Part shown: in pieces, positions 1-7,065 of the stretch
Layout: every line of letters starts with the position of its first letter
Position numbering within the stretch: position 1 is the first letter of the stretch
Source: Ruminococcus sp. UBA4321
GTDB lineage: Bacteria > Bacillota > Clostridia > Oscillospirales > Ruminococcaceae
NCBI GenBank assembly: GCA_002393815.1
Contig: DGUB01000093.1
Location: forward strand, 1-13,565
DNA: 13,565 bases
Direction of reading: 5' to 3'
Notes under the pieces: generated by a model
Database searches by the model: none
The model's input: the letters and a program-made list of their open reading frames with translations, nothing else
What the model was told of the DNA's origin: nothing
Made by a program: the position numbers and the translations under genes

Positions 1-228
1 GGTCTGTGTTCCGGGCTGATTGGTGTCGGCATGACAGAACTGATTCTGATTCCCAGCAATTTTGTAATTCATACACTTGCGGATTCTGATGAAATCAGTG
101 CCATTCTGCCGTTTGCAGCCGCTATTATTCTGGTTATCATCAGTATTGTCCTGACCTTAATCGGCGGTCTGATACCGGCAAAAAAAGCTGCTGCCAAAGA
201 CCCGGTTACCGCACTCCGGACAGAATAA
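1..228 (+). CDS. FtsX/MacB-like ABC transporter permease, C-terminal fragment
   Basis: This is the 3' end of a gene cut by the window edge; the frame is open from base 1, and the first visible Met (base 31) is internal. The 75 visible residues hold the end of one membrane segment, a short extracytoplasmic stretch, a strongly hydrophobic helix (AAAIILVIISIVLTLIGGLI) and a final cytoplasmic tail PAKKAAAKDPVTALRTE. A last helix followed by 'P.kkAa..dPv.aLR.e' is the hallmark of the C-terminus of FtsX-domain permeases of the MacB/LolE/YvrN type, which work with an ATP-binding partner to move or sense peptides, lipids or lipoproteins at the membrane. The substrate cannot be told from this piece. 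A strong terminator follows 8 nt after the stop, so it closes a plus-strand transcription unit. Confidence 0.8.
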   Translation, partial: GLCSGLIGVGMTELILIPSNFVIHTLADSDEISAILPFAAAIILVIISIVLTLIGGLIPAKKAAAKDPVTALRTE

Positions 229-235
229 ATTTCCG

Positions 236-267
236 TCAGCACAGCTTTTCCGGCTGTGCTGATTTTT
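236..267 (+). terminator. Intrinsic terminator after the permease gene
   Basis: A perfect 10-bp stem (TCAGCACAGC, 236-245, with GCTGTGCTGA, 253-262) encloses a 7-nt loop and is followed directly by five T residues (263-267). It lies 8 nt after the permease stop codon and just before the next promoter, so it separates the two plus-strand units. Confidence 0.9.
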
Positions 268-270
268 CTC

Positions 271-299
271 TTGCAAAATCCGGAAAAATATGCTATAAT
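271..299 (+). promoter_or_regulatory. Sigma-A-type promoter of the CAP-dockerin gene
   Basis: TTGCAA (271-276) and TATAAT (294-299) are separated by exactly 17 bp, and the -10 carries an upstream TG (291-292), giving an extended -10 (TGCTATAAT). Transcription would start near 306, some 28 nt before the ATG. The -35 departs from TTGACA at two positions (C for A at the fifth would be TTGCAA versus TTGACA), which the extended -10 could offset. Confidence 0.8.
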
Positions 300-318
300 C
301 TAATTATTATCATAATTC

Positions 319-324
319 AGGAGG
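319..324 (+). promoter_or_regulatory. Strong ribosome binding site (AGGAGG) for the CAP-dockerin gene
   Basis: AGGAGG lies 9 nt before the ATG at 334 and fixes that start. It is the best Shine-Dalgarno sequence in the window, which suggests that the secreted protein is well expressed. Confidence 0.85.
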
Positions 325-333
325 AATATTTTT

Positions 334-2268
334 ATGAAATTCAGAAAATTTGCCGCTGCTCTGACAGCGATTTCTGTTTGTCTTGTCTCTGCTGTTCCGG
401 TGATACTTCCGGAAAAAACAGTTGTTTCACTGACGGTTTCTGCTGAAGATTCTGACGCTGTTCAGATTCTGGCAGACAGCATTAACGCTCTCCGGGCTGA
501 AAACAACCTCTCCCCTGTTTTGCTGAATGCAGATGCCTGTGAAGCTTCCGCTGTCCGTGCGGCAGAACTTGCTCAGAAAGCCTCTCACCAGCGACCAGAC
601 GGAAGTGATTCTTTTACCGCTCTGGAAGAAAAAAATATTTATTACACCATGGCGGCTGAAAATATTGCGGTCACTTCCGGAAATGACCCACAGGAAGCTT
701 TTTCTCAATGGCTTGAAAGTGACAGCAATCTGCATAATATGCTCAGCGAAGATTTTGCATATCTTGGTGCTGCCTGTGCCTATGATGCCGAAGATTTACA
801 GACTCCCTATCACTGGCAGATTTTTCTCTTTACCGGAAAAGTCCCCGGTATCACTCAGGAAATTCCGTCAGATTTTGCTCAGACAGCTCTGAAAGAAATC
901 AATGCGCTCCGTGCTGAAAATGGTGCAGACCCTGTTTCTCTTCATGATACTGCTGCTGCTGCCGCTCAAATCCGTGCGCAGGAACTGGCACAATCTTTCA
1001 GTCATGAACGACCTGACGGCAGTATGCCTACTACTGCCCTGACAGAACTTGGCATTTCTCTCAGCAGTGTTGCAGAAAATATTGTCCTGACTTCTGTCCC
1101 GGATGCTGCTCTTGCAGTAGATTACTGGAAAAACAGTACCGGACATTTCAAAAATATGATAAATCCCGAATTTCAATCTATGGCGATTGGCTGTTATTAT
1201 GACGAAAATGCAACCTCTGAAACGCCTTACAGCTGGTGTCTGTTCCTGTTTACCGAAGATGACAGCATGTCTTCTCCGGATATTGCTACAGAACAGGAAA
1301 AAAATGCTCTTCTGGAACAAATCAACGCATTCCGGAAAGAAAACAATCTGCCGGAATTCCAGACATTGCCGGAACTTTCCGCTGTTTCTGACCTGCGTGC
1401 CAAAGAAATTGTTCAGGAATTTTCCAATCTTCGCCCTGACGGAAAAAGCTATACTACCGCTCTGGAAGAAGCCGGCATTCTGTTTTCTGACTCCAATGAA
1501 CTGCTTGCCGCCGGACGTTCCGAAGCAGAAAAAGTGCTTGCACAGTGGCTGAATCAGGACGGCGCAAAAAAATTACTTCTGAGCAAAGCTTATTCTCATA
1601 TCGGAATTGGCTGTTATGCAGATGCCGCTACACCCTATCAGTATTACTGGGCATTGGATTTCATCAGTTCACCGGGAAGTAATTTACAGACCATGCTTGA
1701 CAGCATCAACAGTCAGCGTGAAGAAAATCAGCTCCCTGCCCTGCTGCTGAACGAAGAATTAACTGCTGCTGCGGATATTCGTGTCAACGAACTGAAGGCT
1801 TCTTTCAGCCATACCAGACCGGACGGCTCGGACTGTCTGACAGTTCTGGACACACTTTCCTATCCGGCAGAAAACAAACTCGAAATCTTTTCTTCCGGAA
1901 ATCCTGACCCGGCTGAAACCCTGAATGCGTGGTTTGCTTCCAAGACACACAAAGAAGCCATTCTGAATCCTGATTTTACCAATATCGGCATCAGCTTTCT
2001 TTCCGACCCGGATGCAGAATACCGATATTACTGGGAAATTTTTCTGACTGACGGGAACAGCCAGAACAGTTCTCTCCCCGGCGATGCCGATTTAAGCGGT
2101 AAAATTGACATTCTGGATGTCATCACACTGAACAAGGCAATCCTCGGAAAAGGAAGCCTGAATGCACAGCAGCTCACTAATGCTGATGTCAACAGAAATC
2201 AAAAGCCAGATGCAGCCGACTCTCTTCTGATTATGAAATATATTGTCGGTCTGATAACAGAATTCTAA
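334..2268 (+). CDS. Secreted protein with four CAP (SCP-like) domains and a C-terminal type I dockerin
   Basis: The N-terminus (MKFRKFAAALTAISVC, then a hydrophobic run to about residue 25) is a Sec signal peptide, with a possible cleavage site near residue 37 (SAE). Four tandem CAP domains follow, at about 45-167, 181-307, 321-446 and 449-573. Each opens with an 'INalRaENnLp' type helix and has an 'RPDG' motif. The CAP cavity residues His/Glu/His are H85/E109/H134, H224/E248/H271 and H493/E513/H539 in domains 1, 2 and 4. Domain 3 has N365 and A411 in place of the two histidines and keeps only E389. Residues 581-644 form a dockerin: two EF-hand-like calcium loops (D584, D586, S588, D592, D595 and D618, N620, N622, D626, D629), each followed by a helix. 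A dockerin binds a cohesin on a scaffoldin or the cell surface, so the protein is probably part of an extracellular assembly. The function of bacterial CAP domains is poorly known. It has its own promoter and terminator, so it is monocistronic. Confidence 0.9.
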   Translation: MKFRKFAAALTAISVCLVSAVPVILPEKTVVSLTVSAEDSDAVQILADSINALRAENNLSPVLLNADACEASAVRAAELAQKASHQRPDGSDSFTALEEKNIYYTMAAENIAVTSGNDPQEAFSQWLESDSNLHNMLSEDFAYLGAACAYDAEDLQTPYHWQIFLFTGKVPGITQEIPSDFAQTALKEINALRAENGADPVSLHDTAAAAAQIRAQELAQSFSHERPDGSMPTTALTELGISLSSVAENIVLTSVPDAALAVDYWKNSTGHFKNMINPEFQSMAIGCYYDENATSETPYSWCLFLFTEDDSMSSPDIATEQEKNALLEQINAFRKENNLPEFQTLPELSAVSDLRAKEIVQEFSNLRPDGKSYTTALEEAGILFSDSNELLAAGRSEAEKVLAQWLNQDGAKKLLLSKAYSHIGIGCYADAATPYQYYWALDFISSPGSNLQTMLDSINSQREENQLPALLLNEELTAAADIRVNELKASFSHTRPDGSDCLTVLDTLSYPAENKLEIFSSGNPDPAETLNAWFASKTHKEAILNPDFTNIGISFLSDPDAEYRYYWEIFLTDGNSQNSSLPGDADLSGKIDILDVITLNKAILGKGSLNAQQLTNADVNRNQKPDAADSLLIMKYIVGLITEF

Positions 2269-2302
2269 AAAAATTCCCCCTGATTTTCAGGGGGATTTTT
2301 TT
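2267..2302. terminator. Bidirectional intrinsic terminator between the converging CAP-dockerin gene and recN operon
   Basis: A 9-bp stem (TCCCCCTGA, 2275-2283, with TCAGGGGGA, 2287-2295) and a 3-nt loop are flanked by seven A residues on the left (2267-2273) and seven T residues on the right (2296-2302). The hairpin therefore has a T-tract in both directions and can stop both converging transcripts. The minus-strand 57-codon ORF ends inside its right flank. Confidence 0.9.
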
Positions 2303-2474
2303 ATTCTGCAATTTCAAACATACCCATCATGCCGTGAAGTTTTGTTCCGACATCACTGCCGAACGGCAAAAGTGCCACTGCTACCGGAAAGAGTTCCGGA
2401 TTCTCTGCATCAAGCTGTTTCAGTTGGGCATAGTCGCCCTGAATATCTATAATAATATAGTCATGCATTTCCAT
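2301..2474 (-). CDS. Small conserved-looking hypothetical protein (57 aa) coupled to recN
   Basis: I do not recognise this protein. The frame runs from ATG at 2474 to TAA at 2303-2301 and encodes 57 residues starting MEMHDYIIIDIQGDYAQLKQ and ending GMMGMFEIAE. It is acidic, has no cysteine, membrane segment or signal peptide, and contains a short hydrophobic stretch (FPVAVALLPFG) in the middle. Support for a real gene: a good Shine-Dalgarno AAAGGA (2488-2483) 8 nt upstream overlaps the recN stop, the ORF starts 5 nt after recN, and it fills the whole space up to the shared terminator. An alternative start is the second Met (2468). It is the last gene of the operon. The function is unknown. 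Confidence 0.7.
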   Translation of the reverse strand: MEMHDYIIIDIQGDYAQLKQLDAENPELFPVAVALLPFGSDVGTKLHGMMGMFEIAE

Positions 2475-2479
2475 AGCAA

Positions 2480-4144
2480 TTATCCTTTCTGAACGATTTT
2501 TTCCAGTTCTTCCCTTGCATTTTCCAGCATGAGTGCGCTCGGATTTTCGCCGCCCATAATGCGTGCAATTTCCTGAATGCGCCCTTCAAAATCCAGTAAA
2601 TGTACTTGTGTCACGGTACGTTCCTGTTCTGTATGTTTTTCAATCAGATACTGTGTATCTGCCATTACTGCAATCTGTGACAAATGTGTCACACAAAGTA
2701 CCTGCTTATCCCGGCTGACTTCCCGGAGTTTGATGCCGATTTTCTGTGCTGCTCTGCCGCTGACTCCTGTATCAATTTCATCAAAAATCAGTGTCGGAAC
2801 ATTTCCGGCAATCACAGATTTCAAAGCAAGCATAATTCTTGAAAGTTCGCCGCCGGAAGCAATTTTAGAAATCGGCTTCGGTTCTTCGCCCTTGTTCGCT
2901 GAAATCAGGAATATGACAGAATCCCGCCCGTGAACAGTCAGTTTGCCTTTCTCCTGCTGTACGCTCAGAATCACATCCGGCATGTCCAGAAACTGTAATT
3001 CTCCGGCGACTTGTCTGGAAAATTCCTGTGCCGTCCGGGTACGATATTCGGAAAGTGCATTTGCCTTTTCAGTGACCGTTTCAAGCAGTTCTGCTTTCCG
3101 TGTCTCCAGTGCGCTGATTCTTTCTGTATCTTCCTGCAAATTTTGAATTTCTTTCTTTGCCGTCTCATACATACGGAGTAATTCCTCAAAATCGCAGAAA
3201 AATTGCTTCTTTGCCTGATTGATTGCCTGATATCTCTGCCGGATGCGCAAAAGTTCCGCTTCGTCCAGTACAATACTTTCAGAACGTCCCTGCAAATCCT
3301 GTGCAATGTCTTTGAGCTCAATCAGACAGGACTGTAATCTTGCAGGAATCTCCCCTGTTTCCGGATAGACATCTTCAATTTCTTGTAACCGCATCAAAGC
3401 AGAGCGCACCTGTTCGGCTGCTGAATCTTCCTGTTCCATATCAAGCAGGAAAGCACTTCCGGACAGGGCAGAAACAATGCGTTCGGCATTTTCTGCCTGT
3501 ATCAGTGCATTTTCAAGTTCTTCTTCTTCACCGGGCTTCAGATGCAGTGCGCCGATTTCCTGAATTTGCTTTTGCAGAATAACAGCTTTCTGACGGCGTT
3601 CCTGTTCTTTCTTTTTGCGCCTGCCAAGTTCTTTTGCCACGTTCTGGAGTTCCCGGAAAGATTTCTGATATTCTTCCAGAAACAGCGGATTTCCGCCGAA
3701 TTCGTCCAGAATCTGCAAATGATTTTCCGGATTCAGCAATATCTGATTATCATGCTGACCGTGAATGGAAATCAGCAGAATGCCAATTTCTTTCAGAGCC
3801 GAAACAGAAGCTGTCCTGCCGTTGATTCTGCCGATACTGCCGCCGTCTGCACGGATTTCCCGTGTCATTGTAATCTGCTGTTCTTCGCAGGAAATTCCAC
3901 GTTCTGAGAGCATCTGCATGACTTCTTCTGAAAGATGGGTAAACAGTGCTGTAATGACAGCACGGTCACAACCTGTTCTGACCCAGTCACGGGAAACTCT
4001 CTGCCCCAAAACAGCCTGAATGCCGTGAATCAAGATAGATTTCCCTGCTCCGGTTTCGCCTGTGAATACATGAAACGCATTCTGAAACCGGATACAGGCT
4101 TTCTCAATCACGGCAAGATTTTCAATATCCAATTCTTCGAGCAT
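2480..4144 (-). CDS. recN: DNA repair protein RecN
   Basis: RecN is an SMC-like ATPase that acts early in double-strand break repair, holding DNA ends or sisters together for RecA. The 554 residues match the usual length. Visible parts: N-terminal ATPase half starting MLEELDIENLAVIEKA with Walker A GETGAGKS (29-36), a Q-loop region HGQHDNQIL (129-137), a glutamate- and lysine-rich coiled coil (about 155-375) interrupted by a less charged stretch, and the C-terminal half with ABC signature ASGGELS (429-435), Walker B LIFDEIDTG (452-460) and the H-loop histidine H487 in CVTHLSQ. It lies 7 nt after argR and 5 nt before the small ORF. The argR-recN pair is the normal arrangement in Bacillus and Clostridia. 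All key ATPase motifs are intact. Confidence 0.97.
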   Translation of the reverse strand: MLEELDIENLAVIEKACIRFQNAFHVFTGETGAGKSILIHGIQAVLGQRVSRDWVRTGCDRAVITALFTHLSEEVMQMLSERGISCEEQQITMTREIRADGGSIGRINGRTASVSALKEIGILLISIHGQHDNQILLNPENHLQILDEFGGNPLFLEEYQKSFRELQNVAKELGRRKKKEQERRQKAVILQKQIQEIGALHLKPGEEEELENALIQAENAERIVSALSGSAFLLDMEQEDSAAEQVRSALMRLQEIEDVYPETGEIPARLQSCLIELKDIAQDLQGRSESIVLDEAELLRIRQRYQAINQAKKQFFCDFEELLRMYETAKKEIQNLQEDTERISALETRKAELLETVTEKANALSEYRTRTAQEFSRQVAGELQFLDMPDVILSVQQEKGKLTVHGRDSVIFLISANKGEEPKPISKIASGGELSRIMLALKSVIAGNVPTLIFDEIDTGVSGRAAQKIGIKLREVSRDKQVLCVTHLSQIAVMADTQYLIEKHTEQERTVTQVHLLDFEGRIQEIARIMGGENPSALMLENAREELEKIVQKG

Positions 4145-4151
4145 TTTCCCC

Positions 4152-4592
4152 TCACCTGTTCTGTAATTTTTCGGTCAGTTCCTCTGCCAGCTTTCTGGCT
4201 TGCGGAGAGCTTCTGACCAGGACAAAGATAGTATCATCGCCGGCGATTGTGCCGACAATTTCCGGATGATGCAGACTGTCCAGAATTGTACAGGCTGCCT
4301 GTGCTGTACCGCTGCGGCACTTGACACACATGATAGTTCCGGCATAGTCAATTTCTGTCACATGACTTGCAAGCAAGCCGGCAGCAGACATGGCTGCATC
4401 TCTTTCCTGATAGTAATAAAAACCATTCTCATCTGCTTTTTTAATCAGCTGTAATGTACGGATATCCCTGGAAACAGTTGCCTGTGTGACAGGAAAGCCT
4501 GACTGGGCAAGCAGGTTCTGCAAATCATCCTGTGTATTGATTTTCCGGGCATGAATCAGCTTAAGAATCATTTCTTGTCTGGCATTACGCAT
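4152..4592 (-). CDS. argR: Arginine repressor ArgR/AhrC
   Basis: ArgR is the hexameric, arginine-responsive transcription factor that represses arginine synthesis genes and can activate catabolic ones. The 146-residue protein has the N-terminal winged helix (1-70) with the recognition segment TQATVSRDIRTL (36-47), which includes the conserved Ser-Arg pair 41-42. The C-terminal oligomerisation and arginine-binding domain (about 76-146) has the signature GTIAGDDTIFVL (114-125); D119 and D120 correspond to the arginine-contacting aspartates. The start at 4592 has AAAGGA 9 nt upstream. Its place just before recN is the same as ahrC in B. subtilis, where it sits in an operon with no arginine genes, so it probably acts in trans. 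I saw no clear ARG box in this window. Confidence 0.96.
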   Translation of the reverse strand: MRNARQEMILKLIHARKINTQDDLQNLLAQSGFPVTQATVSRDIRTLQLIKKADENGFYYYQERDAAMSAAGLLASHVTEIDYAGTIMCVKCRSGTAQAACTILDSLHHPEIVGTIAGDDTIFVLVRSSPQARKLAEELTEKLQNR

Positions 4593-4618
4593 AACACAAC
4601 ATCCTTTGGCTAAAATTT

Positions 4619-5491
4619 TTATGTTTCGGAAAAGCCTTTGAGTGACTGCATCAGTTTCTGATTCACAGAATCAAAAAATCCGCTGTTCTTCATGCTGATA
4701 AAAGCAACGGATTCACGGGATTTCCGGATTTCAAGGGTATCTTCCGCATGAAACAGCACTGGATTTTCTCCGTCCGCACTCATGCAGATATGTCTTGTAT
4801 CTTCGGCAGTGTGCCGGATGGTGATTGTTCTTTCAGAAGATAGTAACAACGGACGGTTAAACAGCGAATGCGGACAAATCAGTGTAACTTCAATACAAGA
4901 AAGTTCCGGTTCCATCAATGGACCTCCTGCTGAAAGTGCATAGGCTGTTGAACCTGTCGGCGTACTACAGACAACACCATCAGCACGGTACTGCCCTACA
5001 AGTGCATTATCCGCCATGACCGAGAATGAAAACACTTTTCCGTACAGACCGGAAACAACAATATCATTCAGAGCGTGAAACCGGATTTGCTTGCCGTCCT
5101 GATGCAGCACTGCTTCCAGAAGCATTCTGTCCGAACGGAAATATTCGCCGTGGAATAATTTTTCCAGTTCATCAAGCTGTGTTGTTTCCAGACCAGCCAT
5201 AAATCCCAGATGTCCTGTATTAATGCCCAGAAGCCGTGCAGATGAACCAATCATCTGTCTGGCACAACGGAGCATTGTCCCGTCACCGCCAATGGCAATG
5301 ACAATATCAGCTTCCTGTGTCAGAAGCGGAAAATATCCGTATTTTACAAATTTCAGTCCTGAAAATGCTTCCCGATAAGCATTATCTGTCCGGACTGTGC
5401 CGCCGAGGTCATGCAGTCTCTGACAGACTTCCAGCGCACAGGGCAGCGCATTCGGCTTTTGAAAATTCGGATAGATGACAAAATTCAGCAT
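4619..5491 (-). CDS. nadK: NAD kinase
   Basis: NadK phosphorylates the 2'-hydroxyl of NAD+ to make NADP+, the only route to NADP. The 290-residue protein shows the family signatures: IAIGGDGTML (65-74) with catalytic D70, GINTGHLGF (89-97), LND at 141-143 (the usual 'NE' position holds Asn-Asp here) and STPTGSTAYALSAGGP (176-191) for NAD binding. The start at 5491 (MLNFVIYPN) fits the family N-terminus, but its ribosome binding site is weak (GTGAG-like), so translation may depend on ribosomes arriving from the phosphoesterase gene 15 nt upstream. In Clostridia nadK commonly lies between tlyA and argR, as here; in B. subtilis it is elsewhere. Confidence 0.96.
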   Translation of the reverse strand: MLNFVIYPNFQKPNALPCALEVCQRLHDLGGTVRTDNAYREAFSGLKFVKYGYFPLLTQEADIVIAIGGDGTMLRCARQMIGSSARLLGINTGHLGFMAGLETTQLDELEKLFHGEYFRSDRMLLEAVLHQDGKQIRFHALNDIVVSGLYGKVFSFSVMADNALVGQYRADGVVCSTPTGSTAYALSAGGPLMEPELSCIEVTLICPHSLFNRPLLLSSERTITIRHTAEDTRHICMSADGENPVLFHAEDTLEIRKSRESVAFISMKNSGFFDSVNQKLMQSLKGFSET

Positions 5492-5506
5492 GTTTTCTCA
5501 CTCACT

Positions 5507-6337
5507 TTACTGCAAATCAATCACAACGAGTTCCGGGCGGTTATAGAACCGGGGCAGTTTTGTCGATTCTCTGGCAAGTCCCCGGCTGACAATCATTGTG
5601 ACATGGTTTTCCTGATATTCTCCTCCGGCGAACTTCGGGAACAAGCCCTGATTCGGCGCATAAAGCCCGTTCAGAATACCCGGAATCCGCCATTGTCCGC
5701 CGTGTGCATGTCCGCACAGGACTAAATCAAAATTCAGGTTTTTATATTCTGGAAACAGCTCCGGACGGTGTGACAGCAGAATGCTATATTCCCCTTCCGG
5801 AACAGCTTCACTGATTAACTTCATCTGCTGTTCTGTTGCATTTTTGTTTTCGGAATATGCCATACTGTCCGGGTCGTCAATTCCGCCGAGATACAGTTTC
5901 TGTCCGTTGACTGCAAGTGTTTCTGCCGTTCCGGAAAGTACTGGTATCTGATGTGTTTTCAGAAATTCCATATTCCGGAGAAATTTTTCTTTCGGACACC
6001 AGCCCTCGTGATTGCCTGTCACATAATAGCAGGTATATTTTTCCGAAATTTCTGCAAGCACAGTTTCTGTATTTTCATCCGGAAGCTGGTCATCGAAAAT
6101 ATCACCTGTCAGGGCGAGAATATCCGGATTCTGCTCTGCTATGGCAATCAGCAGTTTTTCCTGATTCTTTCCGTATCTGCACGAATGCAAATCCGACAAT
6201 ACGACAATCCGGACAGGATTGCTGATTTTATCGCTTTCAAGCGTATACTTCCGGATAAGCAGCCTCTGGTCAAGTCCCGGCAGAATCAAAATCAGAGAAA
6301 TAAATAATATGATTAATTTAATCTTCTTTTTATTCAT
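5507..6337 (-). CDS. Membrane-anchored metallophosphoesterase (YkuE/YaeI-like)
   Basis: This is a calcineurin-type dinuclear metal phosphoesterase. The N-terminus MNKKKIK followed by a hydrophobic helix (about 7-22) is an uncleaved signal anchor or signal peptide that would put the catalytic domain outside the membrane. All metal ligands are visible: D49 and H51 (LSDLH), D79 (TGDIFDD), N109 and H110 (GNHEG), H190 (LSHRPE), H210 and H212 (GHAHGGQ). The C-terminal layout after GHAHGGQW (a glycine-rich loop, then a 'V.RGLG'-like SRGLARES) is typical of the YkuE/YaeI group, some of which act on lipid or cell-envelope phosphoesters such as UDP-diacylglucosamine. The substrate here is not shown. 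Its start overlaps the tlyA stop as ATGA (6334-6337), so the two are translationally coupled; TAAGGA lies upstream. Confidence 0.92.
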   Translation of the reverse strand: MNKKKIKLIILFISLILILPGLDQRLLIRKYTLESDKISNPVRIVVLSDLHSCRYGKNQEKLLIAIAEQNPDILALTGDIFDDQLPDENTETVLAEISEKYTCYYVTGNHEGWCPKEKFLRNMEFLKTHQIPVLSGTAETLAVNGQKLYLGGIDDPDSMAYSENKNATEQQMKLISEAVPEGEYSILLSHRPELFPEYKNLNFDLVLCGHAHGGQWRIPGILNGLYAPNQGLFPKFAGGEYQENHVTMIVSRGLARESTKLPRFYNRPELVVIDLQ

Positions 6338-7065
6338 GACTGTTCCTTACAGAGATATAATAAATATTCAAGATTGCCGCTGCCGCCGGCTATCGGTGAT
6401 TCACATGCCCCCATCACACGGAAGCCCGTCTGCACGGCAAAGGCTGAAATTTCAGAAAGTACCTGTTTCCGTATTTTTTCCGACCGGACAATCCCCTGCT
6501 TATTCAGGGCTTTTTTTCCGGCTTCAAACTGCGGCTTGACTAAAGCAATACATTCAGCAGCATCTGCCAGCAGCAAATATGCTGACGGCAGCACCAGTTT
6601 CAGCGAAATAAAAGAAACGTCAATACTGCAAAATGCCGGACGGCTTTCAAAATCCGAAACTTTCATCTGCCGGATATCTGTATTTTCCAGATTTCTTACA
6701 CAGGGATGATTTTTCAGACTTTCAGCTAACTGTCCGTGACCGACATCAATAGCATAGACCAGTTTCGCTCCGTGCCGTAGCATACAGTCTGTGAATCCTC
6801 CTGTTGATGCGCCAATATCCAGACAGACTTTGCCCTTCGGAGATGCCGGAAATGTCGTCAGTGCGCCTTCCAGTTTCAGCCCTCCCCTGCCGACAAACGG
6901 TAAATCTTCCACTTCAAGCCTGTCACTGTCAGAAACAAGTACAGAAGCTTTTTTGCATGGCTGCCCGTTCAGCAGCACTTTTCCTTCTGTAATCAGCAGT
7001 TTCGCCCGTGAACGACTCTGACAGAGCTGCCGTTCAGTCATGGCAATATCAATCCTTGTTCCCAT
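6334..7065 (-). CDS. tlyA: TlyA family rRNA 2'-O-methyltransferase
   Basis: TlyA methylates ribose 2'-hydroxyls of rRNA (C1409 of 16S and, in some species, C1920 of 23S). From Met at 7065 it is 243 residues: an S4 RNA-binding domain (1-60, TRIDIAMTERQLCQSRSRAK) and an FtsJ-like Rossmann methyltransferase with SAM motif LDIGASTGGFTD (82-93). The K-D-K-E catalytic set can be read as K64 (GGLKL), D149 (SIDVSF), K177 (LVKPQFE) and E233 (GNLE). I chose 7065 rather than the longer in-frame Met at 7092 because TlyA proteins begin just before the 'R-LD--L-ER' strand. No good Shine-Dalgarno precedes it; AAGGA lies inside the gene, before Met9 (7041), which is a possible shorter start. The gene overlaps the end of dxs by 17 nt, so coupled translation is likely. 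Confidence 0.93.
   Translation of the reverse strand: MGTRIDIAMTERQLCQSRSRAKLLITEGKVLLNGQPCKKASVLVSDSDRLEVEDLPFVGRGGLKLEGALTTFPASPKGKVCLDIGASTGGFTDCMLRHGAKLVYAIDVGHGQLAESLKNHPCVRNLENTDIRQMKVSDFESRPAFCSIDVSFISLKLVLPSAYLLLADAAECIALVKPQFEAGKKALNKQGIVRSEKIRKQVLSEISAFAVQTGFRVMGACESPIAGGSGNLEYLLYLCKEQS

Noticed and set aside
427..1950. Several antisense and alternate-frame ORFs within the CAP-dockerin gene
   Set aside because: They are out-of-frame shadows of a gene with clear domain content; none has a ribosome binding site or recognisable domain.
334..2268. CAP domains as recent DNA-level tandem repeats
   Set aside because: The four domains are similar in protein pattern but too different in nucleotides to be called DNA repeats; the duplication is old.
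2577..4216. Plus-strand ORFs opposite recN and argR
   Set aside because: They are antisense shadows with Cys/Ser/Arg-rich composition; the minus-strand proteins have intact family motifs.
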